DNA from: Elysia marginata
Lineage: Eukaryota; Mollusca; Gastropoda; Plakobranchidae
NCBI GenBank assembly: GCA_019649035.1
Contig: BMAT01012433.1
Location: 12,425 to 36,631 of the forward strand
Length of the DNA stretch: 24,207 nucleotides
Direction of reading: 5' to 3'
Both the position numbers and the translations under genes were made by a program. The notes beneath the pieces are model-generated. The model worked only from the letters and a program-made list of their open reading frames with translations, was not told where the DNA came from and searched no databases. This document shows, piece after piece, positions 1-8,889 of this stretch (the stretch's first letter is position 1; every line of letters starts with the position of its first letter).

Positions 1-11
1 AGAAAATATTG

Positions 12-103
12 TAACAATCAGTATTTAAAAAATATAACATTCAAAACTTTCGTTTTTTTTTCTTCTTGTTTTCTCTATTGAACTCCGTTAAATATTTGAT
101 TAA
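12..103. repeat. Direct repeat, copy 1 of 2
   Basis: About 92 bp that recur at 521-611 in the same orientation. Both copies share blocks such as TCAGTAT, GTAACATTCAA-like, TATTGAA(C/T)TCCGTT and AATATTTGATTAA, and differ by scattered substitutions and small indels (roughly 80% identity by eye). The ends do not begin TG or end CA and no primer site or purine tract is seen, so an LTR pair is not supported. An old segmental or tandem duplication is equally likely. Confidence 0.7.
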
Positions 104-520
104 CATGCAACAAGTTGCTCTAGACCCTATAGCTTGCTTGCACACGAGTCTGCGTGATGTTTCTTCTGTTGACATTAAGCACATCGCCTAGGGCTCATCT
201 CATGAAGTATTTACCCTGTTGCTACGGCCGCACAATAACTTCTTCATGGACAATCTAAAAGGGGCAAAGCAAGTCTTCTCAGAGAAACACCTCTAACCGT
301 CAAAGAAATTTGTATCTTGATATTAAATGACCTTGAAAATTTATTCCAAAGCACTTCATACGTTAAGTTTCCCACTTTATATGCTTTTCTCCGAATATTA
401 GCCTCGCCTCCAATAGTGATATTACCCTATATCACGGTTTTCAAAATTTGTTCATTTTCTCTTTCTTACCTTTCCTACCGGTGGGCTCATTGGGGAGTGG
501 TGAACTTTATAGATAAGCGT
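104..520. other. Unrecognised DNA between the direct repeats
   Basis: A 417-bp spacer enclosed by the two direct repeat copies. Short open stretches exist on the plus strand (for example from about 317 to 523), but they are of the length expected by chance in DNA this AT-rich. I recognise no protein family and no RNA gene. Confidence 0.5.
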
Positions 521-611
521 TAATATCAGTATCTAAAAAAATGTAACATTCAACACTTTGGTGGTTTTTCTTCTGGTTTTGTTTATTGAATTCCGTTGAA
601 TATTTGATTAA
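521..611. repeat. Direct repeat, copy 2 of 2
   Basis: Second copy of the repeat seen at 12-103, same orientation. It lies just upstream of the decayed LINE. The copies differ at many positions, so the duplication is not recent. Confidence 0.7.
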
Positions 612-639
612 AAAAATTTATGTGTTGTACGAAGGCTCT

Positions 640-1953
640 GCTTTGATGACTTGTAAGTAATATTGATCTTAATCTAGATAGTGAAAGGAAAGCTATGATA
701 GAGATCATTATATCAAGTTGGTTAGCAGAAGAAAGTATCTTTAGGATAAAATATTTGTTCGTATTCCTCAGGGCTCGATACTTGGCGCATTACTTTTTTT
801 AATGTATACATTAAGTGGTTCTTTACAGCAGACCGGGAAAATGTGATAAAGCAATTTAAATTTAGACTTCCGCATGTTTGTTGATGATACCTAAATCTTT
901 TTACCCTTAGAGAATGCTGAATGCGCGTTAACATGCCTAGAGCAGTGCTTAAACGGTATCGAAGACTGGATGACAAACAATAAACAAAAACTAAATGAAG
1001 AAAAGACATACGTTTTGTTAATACAATTAAAGAAAACTCAGATTAAAGCTGAAATAGACAGTCTGAATGGGAGAAACAAAGATCACTATACATATATATG
1101 ACATTGTAAGGAACCGTGATTTACACTTTGGTGCACTCTTTTGTATGGAAAGTCAAATTAAACAAGTTTATAAAAGTTGCGAGTACTGTCTTAGAAGTAT
1201 TGGGAAAATTCGGAAACTACTTGATGGAAGTACTGCTTAACTACATGCTTTCATAACCAGCAGTCTTGATTATTTCAATTCAGTTTTGGCGGGATCACCA
1301 AATTATCTAATAGATTGACTTCAAAAAGTTCAAAACAAAACAGCCCAGTTATTAACTCGTAGATCGAAATTGAACCATTTTGAGAAAATACTAAAAGAGC
1401 TACACTGGCTGGCGGCTATATCCTGCCGTGATTTTTGAAGTGTTTGTCATATTTTACATCCTTAACCAATCTATTCACTATTTATTTACAAAAAAATCTA
1501 ACAATTAAACAAAGCCCAAAGGGTTTTAAGATCTAATGACTTCATTTTACTAAAAACTAACATACCAAACTCGACTTTTCATATAAACGCTTTTTTTTGT
1601 CATAGCTCTTAAGGTATGGAATGTTTTAAGCTTATTATAAAAAAAACAACAAAAGAAATGAAAAATTTGAACCCTTTCAACGAAATTTGAATGGTGAGAT
1701 TTTTTAAGGAATTTTGTTTTTGTGAATACATGGGGATAAAATTTCTCAAGACAAGTCAGTGGCTATGTTGGATCATGAAATAGTCTTTATGCATGCGTAT
1801 TGTAAAAGTTTTCGTTCTGTTTAATAATCTACGCTTTTAATACCGTTTAACTATAGCTAAGGTAACTTTTTTCTGCTATTATGTATACTAGCGCCGCCGA
1901 GCACTGTTTAAGTAGAGTCCTAGGCGCTCTATAGGCGCTCTACAAGAGACTTA
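640..1953 (+). mobile_element. Decayed CR1/L2-like LINE, RT C-terminal half and 3' UTR
   Basis: A 5'-truncated non-LTR retrotransposon. Around 757-798 the frame reads VRIPQGSILGALLF, the RT block normally seen as V-PQGS-LGPLLF. At 874-888 in the same frame MFVDD is the catalytic (F/Y)xDD box, followed at once by a stop. At about 910-1018 comes CLNGIEDWMTNNKQKLN, then SLDYFNSVLAG near 1262-1295, a QKVQNKTAQLLTR-like stretch near 1325, KELHWLAA near 1400, and a WNVL-like box near 1615. This motif order is that of the C-terminal half of CR1/L2/jockey-group ORF2. Several stops and frame changes are present, so it is dead. The 3' UTR ends near 1940 with GCGCTCTA-type words that precede (ATT)n in this LINE group. 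The 5' limit is uncertain by some tens of bases. Clade within the group is inference. Confidence 0.8.
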
Positions 1954-1988
1954 TTATTGATATTATTATTATTATTATTATTAGTAGC

Positions 1989-2047
<59 letters not shown>
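1954..2047. repeat. Compound microsatellite (ATT)n then (AGT)n
   Basis: About ten ATT-type units (1954-1982) pass directly into about 22 uninterrupted AGT units (1983-2047). The ATT part is the normal tail of the LINE just upstream; the AGT part looks like a point-mutant unit that then expanded. Confidence 0.9.
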
Positions 2048-3870
2048 ACGGTTAAAAACTCTTTTTTATCTGTCAAGCCACATGTGAAACGAGCCTTTTT
2101 ATTTGCCTACCATCAGTCTCTTTCCATCTCTCACACATTCTTCAGATCTCTACTGTTATTGACCTCAACACTCAAACACATGAAAATAAGCCTAGATGAC
2201 TCCAGACACCGCACTTACTGGTATTCTGAAGCTTCTTTAGAAACTAATGGAATAAAATTCTAGATACTCATTGAAACCTGTGTAAGCGTGAGATCCCGTT
2301 CATTTTATCTAGTCTACTGTCCCCTTGACGGAGATGTTCAGAGGTGTCTGTCGATAACAAAAGGGGAAATAACTATTCCAAAGTTAGGACAGTGGTATAT
2401 ATGTATTTCCTAACATTTTTTTATTCGGCGCTAGTGCTTGGTAAACACTTAATGATTGGATATTTTTTCTTCTTCCCGAATTTTCATGTGTGGGTGGAAA
2501 TTACGCATTCAACGTGCAATGCTAAAGTTTTTAGAATATACTACATACATAAAAACTAAAACTACAATAGTTTAACTTATGCCTGAATCCCGTGCTCTGC
2601 GCAACCTCTTTATATCGCTGTTTCATACTTTAAAAAAAAGGGGGGAAGAAATCTAGGAATTTATAAACTTGTTTTAAAATATTGAGGTTGATATATTTGT
2701 AAGTCAAACAGATTGACTTAGGCACATGTTGGTAGTTACAGAATAGTGTTTTTTTATAATGTACTTCTTTTATTGTCTTACAAAAAGATTATTTCCAGGT
2801 GTAGATAGTTTAGAGATATAATGTATTGAATCTACCTCTTCAAGAGCGTTGGCCATAGTTTTAGAAAGAAATCATTTAAATTAAATTTAAATTTGTCAAA
2901 ATTTCGACTTGCGCCTGTTATGCCCTGATTGCCTCACATTGGTGTTTTTTTCTACTTTGCACATTCATCATTAGCTTTGACTTTGAGGCGGTTTAGATTA
3001 TACCGAGCGTATCCAGGCCATTGTACACGCAGTTGATTGGCAAAACTGTTAAGGTGAAAGAATAAATTGTGGGAACGCTTGCTAGTCAAAGTTTCATTGG
3101 TCTACCCTATAATAACTTTAACAACAGGTTTGTTAAACACACTTGAAAACGCACGATTAAAACTGAGATGATGGGAAGGTCAAGATAAAACTGAATACAT
3201 AAGGCTCCCACAAAATTATGTTAATTTCACTGGCGTTCTGAAGACACATAAAATTGGCACGTTATATTAAAGGCTCATATCATAATAGCACAATAACAAG
3301 AACAAGAACGTTAAACTAAAGGCTTAAAATATAAATATATTCAACATTATTTGCTGCATTGTTACCTCTTAATATTCTTCAAAATGTGAAACCTTTCGTT
3401 TCTCCTACTTCAAGTATTTCAAAGACTGACCTCACTGATACCAAATCTTTCAAATACAATAACGTTAACTCTGCTCATAAAAAAACATCGAGATTTTTTA
3501 TTACCATAAATGCTTTTCAAGTAGCTTTATAACCAACGTGAATTTCTCTAAATATCAACTTTCTGCATCTCCACTCGGTTCGCTCAGCGCTACGCAACGG
3601 AAAAAGATTGCGTACCGTAGCTCAAAATACTCAAATCAGAAAAGTAACAAATATTTTAAAACTAAAAAAGCGCTGTATAACTAATTTCAGTAAGAGAGCT
3701 CTTTTACTGGCAATTGTAGTCAATTGAAATAAAGACGTCGTCAAAGGGCCTGAATCGACTACGTAATTTTTCGGCATAAATTTAATAACATCACCTTCGA
3801 GACATGCCTTTCCTTTTTTATTTTGTGCATTATTATCATGCCGTTTCTCCTATTGGTTAGGTCTTAATAG
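2048..3870. other. AT-rich DNA without a recognised gene
   Basis: About 1.8 kb with only short chance-length open stretches. The 71-codon frame at 2344-2559 (+) has no recognisable domain and lies in AT-rich sequence. If the signal-peptide exon at 4730-4802 (-) is real, this region would be downstream in that gene and could hold introns. One small minus-strand segment at 3004-3045 has acceptor-like and donor-like edges (see findings). A CpG-containing patch at about 3570-3610 stands out by composition but matches nothing I know. Confidence 0.4.
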
Positions 3871-3879
3871 AGGGATCAC

Positions 3880-4056
3880 GGCCTATACTTTTTTACTTAT
3901 GTGTGGTATGTACATATTTAACTGATTGGTTTAATTTGTATTTTTCTACGTTAATTATATACTTCCCTGCTTTTTAACGTGCTGAAAAGATAAGTTTCCA
4001 ATGTATCTCTATATATTTGGACAATAACCTATTCTTATTCTTATTCTTATTCTTAT
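3880..4056 (+). mobile_element. Probable LINE 3' UTR with (TTATTC)n tail
   Basis: The stretch ends 'TTTGGACAATAA' and then runs straight into about four TTATTC/TATTCT units at 4030-4056. A short poly(A)-signal-like AATAA box followed by a 5-6 bp tandem tail is the usual 3' end of many LINEs. No coding part is preserved, so the family and the left limit are guesses. Confidence 0.35.
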
Positions 4057-4729
4057 ACTTCAGTCAGATAGATTTCTTATTTTGTATTAAGCCTAAGCCT
4101 AAATGCTTTAGGCAAAATGTTATTGAAGTCTCATGATGCCTAGATTAAATTTCAAACGTATCAAAATCTGTTTCGTTATCAGTATGAACTAACATTATAT
4201 TGAAAGTTATAAGGCAACGAAAATCCCGGATTTGGCCTTGAACTTCAAATCATGGCAAACACACCCCAGTAAAAGTTCACACTTTTGTCTTTTGTGGCTT
4301 CAACATTCTTATTTATTTATGAACTAAATTTGTAAAAGCTATATTTTGTATCGACTCGTCAATATTTTGGCAGATAATAAATGCACACTTTGTTTTATCA
4401 TAACGATTTTTTTACATTTATGTTGCTATAAACATTATTTTTAAAATACTTCAGTTACAACTCTATTGCGTATCTGCAAATAATATGTCAAGGGAGTGGT
4501 AGATAAAAAAAACAAATGGTAAAATATAGATGAACAGCTTTAATAAACGAAAAACAATCTTTAAGGAACGGCAGGTTAGTTTGTACAACTTCGAATTTGA
4601 GGTACGGGTAGATGGGTAGATAAATAAAAAAATTGCAATTGCGAAACTTGATAACATATTTTGCGATAAAAAACACATGTTATATACTGAGCAATAACTT
4701 ATTGAATTAAAAATTAAATGAAAACTCAC
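4057..4729. other. AT-rich stretch, possible intron
   Basis: No recognisable coding sequence on either strand. On the minus strand it starts with the GTGAGT at 4729-4724 that follows the signal-peptide exon, so if that exon is real this is the beginning of its first intron. The matching acceptor is not identified with confidence. Confidence 0.3.
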
Positions 4730-4802
4730 GAGCAGCGGCATCTGTCACGTGTACACCAGCAATACAAAATGCAGCAAGAAGAGCGAACAACCTAGGATCC
4801 AT
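4730..4802 (-). CDS. First coding exon of a putative secreted-protein gene (signal peptide)
   Basis: Reading the minus strand from the ATG at 4802, the exon encodes MDPR, a hydrophobic core LFALLAAFCIAGVHV, and a small-residue end TDAAA: the n-, h- and c-regions of a secretory signal peptide, with cleavage probably within or just after the alanines. Coding ends at 4730 after one base of the next codon, directly followed by a strong splice donor, GTGAGT (4729-4724), giving a phase-1 intron. A short first exon made up of a signal peptide and ending in a phase-1 donor is common in metazoan secreted proteins. The start context AAAATGG is good. The frame is open upstream to about 5027, but the residues there have no signal-like character, so the 4802 start is preferred. 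The mature protein is not visible in the window with confidence, so family and function are unknown. It could be chance or a decayed exon. Confidence 0.45.
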
Positions 4803-5769
4803 TTTGTCCAGAATATAGTGGATGTTCCAGATCTTCTCTGAACACCTAACAGCACGACATTGAAAGATTTCCAGCCACGGAAGCCAGGACCTATAGAGCA
4901 TCAGTCTTGAACTCGGAGTCCATTTCATTAACCCTTTAGTGTTTACCTGATGTCTAAGTGCAGTTTGTTCTATTAAAATGAAATGTCGCATATAAAAAAA
5001 ATCAGTCTGCATTCGGAAAATTAACATTTAGAGATAAAAAGATTGTTAAAGAGCACTATTATAATTATTCCGATATTTGAGAAATGATTCGACTCATTGC
5101 ATACTTAAGATGGAGGAAGTGTCCGTCCTGAAAAAAAATGTATTTCAAAACCAAATGCTTAGCGCTCCCAGAAAATGAATATACATGCCGGGCCGTCTAT
5201 TTCAACAAAACAGGTATTTACGAGTACTTGGCCAAATATCTGCTTCAAGTAATTTTGGCATAACATTATGCGATCAAAAATGTAAAAAAAAATGAGTGTT
5301 AGAGTTTGTAAGATTACAGTTATGCGCCTTTGACTTTTCAGCTCATTTTTATCACATTTTTTTTTTACTCAGGCAGTTTGGATTCCTTGTCTATCAATAG
5401 CAAAAACTAAGGACTTAAATAAAATACCAAAGTAACATTTTAATAAAATAGAGAGCACTTAAAGGTATCCCGTTGGTGCATAATTTTATGACTCTAAATC
5501 AAACAACCCCGCATGAAGAGTCATTTTGTGGGACACCCACACAATTCATTTTAACAGTTTAAATAGATCACCATTGAATACTATGCTTCTCAGCTGCATT
5601 ATAACTTGATTTAGGCTTGATATTTTTTCGAGTCATTGAAACGCTTAAATATTTATAAAACAAATATTTCCAGACTGAATATTTTTATTTACTAAAAGTT
5701 ATCTTTGTCATGTTTCTACTAAACTTGTTATGTTGCGCAATGATTTATTAGATAACATCGATGGCGTAA
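4803..5769. other. Region upstream of the signal-peptide exon, no recognised gene
   Basis: For the minus-strand exon this would be the 5' leader and promoter side. I see no convincing TATA box at a suitable distance. A minus-strand TTTTCCGAATGCAG near 5000 and a TTTTTTTTCAG near 5130 look like splice acceptors, which would allow an upstream non-coding exon, but this is weak. The rest is AT-rich with no family match. Confidence 0.3.
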
Positions 5770-5889
5770 TTAGATTGATACCACATCAGAGTTTCTAAAT
5801 AAATATAAATATTGTAAGACTAAATGGGCCCAGAAAACGGATAGAATAAAGTTCACCATTACTCGACCGCCTAAAGGAGAACGTCTTTT

Positions 5890-6025
5890 AAATCCAATCC
5901 TAATAATAGCAATGATGATTATGATAATGATACTGATAAAAATAGTAATAATAATAGTAATAATACTGATATTGATGGTAATTACAAAAGTAGTCATAAT
6001 AATAAAAAAATAATAATAGAAATAG
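5890..6025. repeat. Low-complexity (ATA/ATG/ATT)n tract
   Basis: Degenerate three-base repeats dominated by AATAAT, GATGAT and AGTAAT. The isoleucine-rich minus-strand open frame across it is a by-product of the repeat, not a gene. It could be the eroded tail of an element lying to the left, but no coding part supports that. Confidence 0.75.
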
Positions 6026-6765
6026 CCATCATGATAGTAATATGGTAATGTACTTTTTAAAAAGGGACTATCGAAGTTGATTTCATCATCTTTCTTTATC
6101 CAAAGTTTTAGCTACCTTGAATACCGAGTTTGTCTTTTTTTAATCAGATTTATGTTTTGATAAACAAGGGCGATGTACTACCATTCCGGCAGTGATTCAC
6201 ATAACGAAGTCTGAGCTTCACTACAAATGGGAAATAGATCTCTTTAGTTTTTGCCTATCACGGGTTAAAGTCTACGGGACATCCCGTTGCTAGAACTATG
6301 ACTTTTACCAACAATGACCGCACGAAAATCTCCAATCTCCACTTCACTGAACAGCTGGTGCTGATGCTTATCAGAAAGTTGTAGACTCGTTCCTGGATGG
6401 TAGAAAGCTATAGTCGTTTTTCACTGATAAAGCTAGTCTAACTGTATATAATGAAACTGCATTGATTGTACAACTAATATGTTACAATACTTCTTGTGTA
6501 GCAGTTGCTAAATGAGATAATTTTTAATACTGCATCATGTATAAAACACCAGCTAATGCATTATGAAGGTACTAAATATTAAGCAGCTGCTGTACTGTTA
6601 AAGCGAAAAAAAAATCATTATAAAAAAGTTTAGCAGGTTGACGGAACATTTTTAGAAAAAAAGGTAACAACAAAAAAAGAAAAATAAAGAACAGATACTT
6701 TGCTTCTGGTGACTAGGTGCGTAAAGTTAACTTTTATAAGAATCTCAAAGTAGACGAAGAGACAC
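6026..6765. other. AT-rich DNA without a recognised gene
   Basis: No open frame of note. The middle part, about 6180-6450, is less AT-rich and gives peptides with an ordinary residue mix, so it may be an eroded coding fragment, but no motif identifies it. Confidence 0.4.
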
Positions 6766-7055
6766 GATTGGGTGGGAGAGGAAGAGAGAGAGAGGAAAGA
6801 GAAAAGGGGAGGGGGAAAGAGAAATATAGAGGGAGGGAGAAAGAATAAAAAGAGAAAAGACAGATTGAGAGAAAAGAGAGAGAGAGATTTATATATAGAG
6901 AGAGAGAGATATATTTATATATATATAAAGAGAGAGAGAGGGGGAGACAAACACACAGAGAGAGATAGAGACAGATAGGGAGAAAAAGATAGAGAGAGAA
7001 ATAGACAGGGAGAGAGAAGAAAGACGGACAGACAGACAGACAGAAAGACAGAGAC

Positions 7056-7094
<39 letters not shown>

Positions 7095-7099
7095 CAGAG
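6766..7099. repeat. Long polypurine (GA)n / (GACA)n microsatellite
   Basis: About 330 bp almost wholly purine on the plus strand: GAGA runs, GGGAGG and AAAGAGAAA interruptions, an AT-rich island near 6890-6930 (TATATA), then GACA units near 7023-7050 and an uninterrupted GA run at about 7069-7093. Serine/leucine-rich open frames on the minus strand are repeat artefacts. Mirror-symmetric purine tracts of this size can adopt triplex structure. Confidence 0.95.
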
Positions 7100-7290
7100 C
7101 CAAAGACAAATAATAGTAATAAGAGCAAAGATTTATTTACTGCTTTCCCTCAAAAGCTGAAAGCGCTTTACAGCGTTGGGAAAAGAAGCGCGGTAAATAT
7201 CTAAGGACAATGTGTACAAATTAAAAAAAAAGCGTGGAATTAATTGATCTTAGAAATATGAGGTTATAAAATGACAACATAACTGATTTG
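7100..7290 (-). mobile_element. 3' end of a CR1/L2-type LINE or derived SINE, reverse orientation
   Basis: Read on the minus strand the segment contains ACGCTGTAAAGCGCTTT, then AGTAAATAAATCTT and a degenerate TTATTACTATTATT tail that ends exactly where the GA microsatellite begins. 'Aagcgctt...ataaat' plus ATT units is the usual terminus of invertebrate CR1/L2-like LINEs and SINEs that borrow it. No coding part is present; the 5' limit is uncertain. Confidence 0.55.
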
Positions 7291-7462
7291 TGTATAGATA
7301 CAGGTACAAAAAGCGAAGCAAAAGTGATCAATAATTGTATGCACAATATTTATGAGTTTGCTTTTTAAAGAGTTCTTGCTGCTTTTTATCCCGATATTTC
7401 ATTTCTAAACGAAATGAGTAATTTTAAAAATGTAATGCCACATATCATATTGTATTGAATTG

Positions 7463-7488
7463 TATCTATCTATATATCTATCTATCTT
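7463..7488. repeat. (TATC)n microsatellite
   Basis: Short array of TATC units with one TATA interruption. Confidence 0.85.
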
Positions 7489-7780
7489 TCTTTACAGTTA
7501 ATGAGCGTTTTCGCACGACCATTTGATCTATTTAGTTTGCATAATAATTTTGGTTAGAAGTTTCCCTTTGTATAATGATTCTCTTTTTCATTAGAGGTGC
7601 TAATGTGTCTTGTTTTTTTTTGATTTATGATTTTTTGTTGATAAATTTTACTGTGTATCTTATTTATTGCTGTTTTAATTCGCTTCAACATGGCACAAAC
7701 CTCGTTTCATCTATCAGAATAGATGACAGCTAGGATCAAACCATCAATACCGGAGTGCGTTGACATATAATAAATAAAAG
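7489..7780. other. AT-rich DNA, possibly the body of the element ending near 7840
   Basis: No recognised gene. The part from about 7690 onward is less AT-rich and leads without a visible break into the hairpin motif at 7791-7838, so it may belong to the same repeat. Confidence 0.3.
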
Positions 7781-7790
7781 CTCTTTATGA

Positions 7791-7838
7791 CGACGAGCCT
7801 TTTTCTTGAAGGGATCAGAACCATTGGCTCGAAAAGTC
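7791..7838 (+). repeat. Hairpin-bearing terminal motif, Penelope-like
   Basis: CGAGCC at 7794-7799 pairs perfectly with GGCTCG at 7826-7831. It is flanked by GACGA on the left and AAAAGTCGAG on the right, giving the pattern GACGA-stem-loop-stem-AAA-GTC. This layout recalls the decayed hammerhead-type motif found at the ends of Penelope-like elements and retrozymes. The catalytic core is not intact here, so ribozyme activity is not claimed. The assignment rests on pattern only; other repeats share this kind of end. Confidence 0.35.
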
Positions 7839-7944
7839 GAGAGCAGTGTAACTACCGATCAATGTAGCTTACCTTAGGTTGAGGGGATATGTCTTGTTGG
7901 AAACGATGGGAAGCGGTACATTTAGTAACTGAATCTAGATGCAA

Positions 7945-8060
7945 GTTTAAAAACTTTTATAAGGGGATAGTCGACCTTGCCGAGGTAAGACTCGAACCCA
8001 AACCTAAACATACATTACTATTTTGAATGATATCTATACCGTGGCGATGTGTTGTTCATG
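7945..8060 (-). mobile_element. Degenerate tRNA-derived SINE fragment
   Basis: On the minus strand GGGTTCGAGTCTTACC (about 7999-7984) is a good RNA polymerase III B box with a T-arm-like context, and it is followed by CTCGGCAAGGTCGACTATCC. A B box followed by AAGGTCGACT..CC resembles tRNA-derived SINEs of cephalopods and other molluscs. An A box is only faintly visible upstream (near 8040), and no complete cloverleaf forms, so it is not a tRNA gene. Confidence 0.4.
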
Positions 8061-8149
8061 CATTTGTTCTATAAATTCCGTGTCCGTTAAAAGAATCTTA
8101 GAGGATATAGTAATTACAGATGTTGCAGATATATTATATTGCCGATAGT

Positions 8150-8889
8150 GGCAAAGACTCTCGTGACATCCCTCATTCTATCTGAATTGGACTACCGTAG
8201 TTCTACCCTCGCCGGGTGCCCCCAAAACAAACTACAAAAACTATAGGCTATAATGAACAACTCAGCGAGACCTGTGTGTAGGAAACCAAAAACGACCCAC
8301 GTCACTCAACTACTAATATCTCTACATTCGCTGCCGGTAAAGCAGATAATTGACTACAAAATTGCAGTCATAATTATGTTTCAAATGTATTCACAAGCGA
8401 GCCCCATCATCCTAGAGATCCACCAATCACGAAAGTGCCTTAGATCCTAAAATTACACCAACATGCTTAACGTTCCCAGAGTAAACCTAAAAAGATGCGG
8501 TGAACGGTTATTTTCTTACATTGGCCCCGTTACCTGGAACAAGATTCCCATGTCAGTGAGACAGTCCTCAACACTGGAGATCTTCAAAAAGAGACTGCAA
8601 ACTTTCCTGTTTCAGATTTTTAAAATATGTGTCGATTAAGTACCCCTGCTGATTGACCGTTCTTTTTTCACTATTGACATCATATTTAGGTGTGCGCGCG
8701 TGAGATTGCGTGTGTACGTGTGTGAGCCCTGTGTGTAATTTACGCGTGCAAGCATGTGAATGTGAACATTAATTTTCCTTTTACGGTACTTTTGATATCG
8801 TTTCTAAAGATGTTATGCGCATAGAGCATTCTTTTTGAATGGGTTCAGCTATAGACTTGTATGCTATAGCGCAATGCGTACTATAAATT
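8150..8889 (+). mobile_element. CR1/L2-like LINE remnant (outer element), RT C-terminus and 3' UTR
   Basis: In one frame the segment reads LDYRSSTLAG near 8180, NNSARPV near 8256, HVTQLLISLHSLPVKQ near 8300, IDYKI near 8350, NVPRVNLKRCGERLFSY near 8470, GPVTWNKIPMSVRQ near 8525, and LEIFKKRLQTFLF up to 8620. The frame closes with TAA at 8637-8639. These blocks, in this order, are the end of CR1/L2/jockey-group ORF2. Two stops lie within the frame, but there is no frame change, so decay is moderate. The 3' UTR contains a GT/CG-rich patch near 8690-8750 and ends with AGCGCAATGCGTACTATAAATT at 8889. Its tail resumes at 10059 after an inner LINE insertion. The 5' part is missing. Confidence 0.82.
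8881..8889. repeat. Target-site duplication, left copy (CTATAAATT)
   Basis: Identical 9-mer at 10050-10058, exactly bracketing the inner LINE. A duplication of about this size is expected from target-primed reverse transcription. Confidence 0.75.

Noticed and set aside
722-1009. 95-codon minus-strand open frame
   Set aside because: Lies antisense to the LINE RT motifs (PQGS and FVDD boxes), which are clear on the plus strand.
3570-3610. CpG-containing patch as a SINE or RNA gene
   Set aside because: The GGTTCGCTC word does not fit a pol III B box and no second promoter box or fold supports it.
5770-5997. Isoleucine-rich minus-strand frame resembling a membrane protein
   Set aside because: Produced by translation of an ATA/ATG-type low-complexity tract.
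6772-7128. Arg/Glu-rich (+) and Ser/Leu-rich (-) open frames
   Set aside because: Simple translation of the GA microsatellite in different frames.
7984-7999. tRNA gene suggested by a B box
   Set aside because: No acceptor, D or anticodon arms can be drawn around it; better explained as a degraded SINE head.
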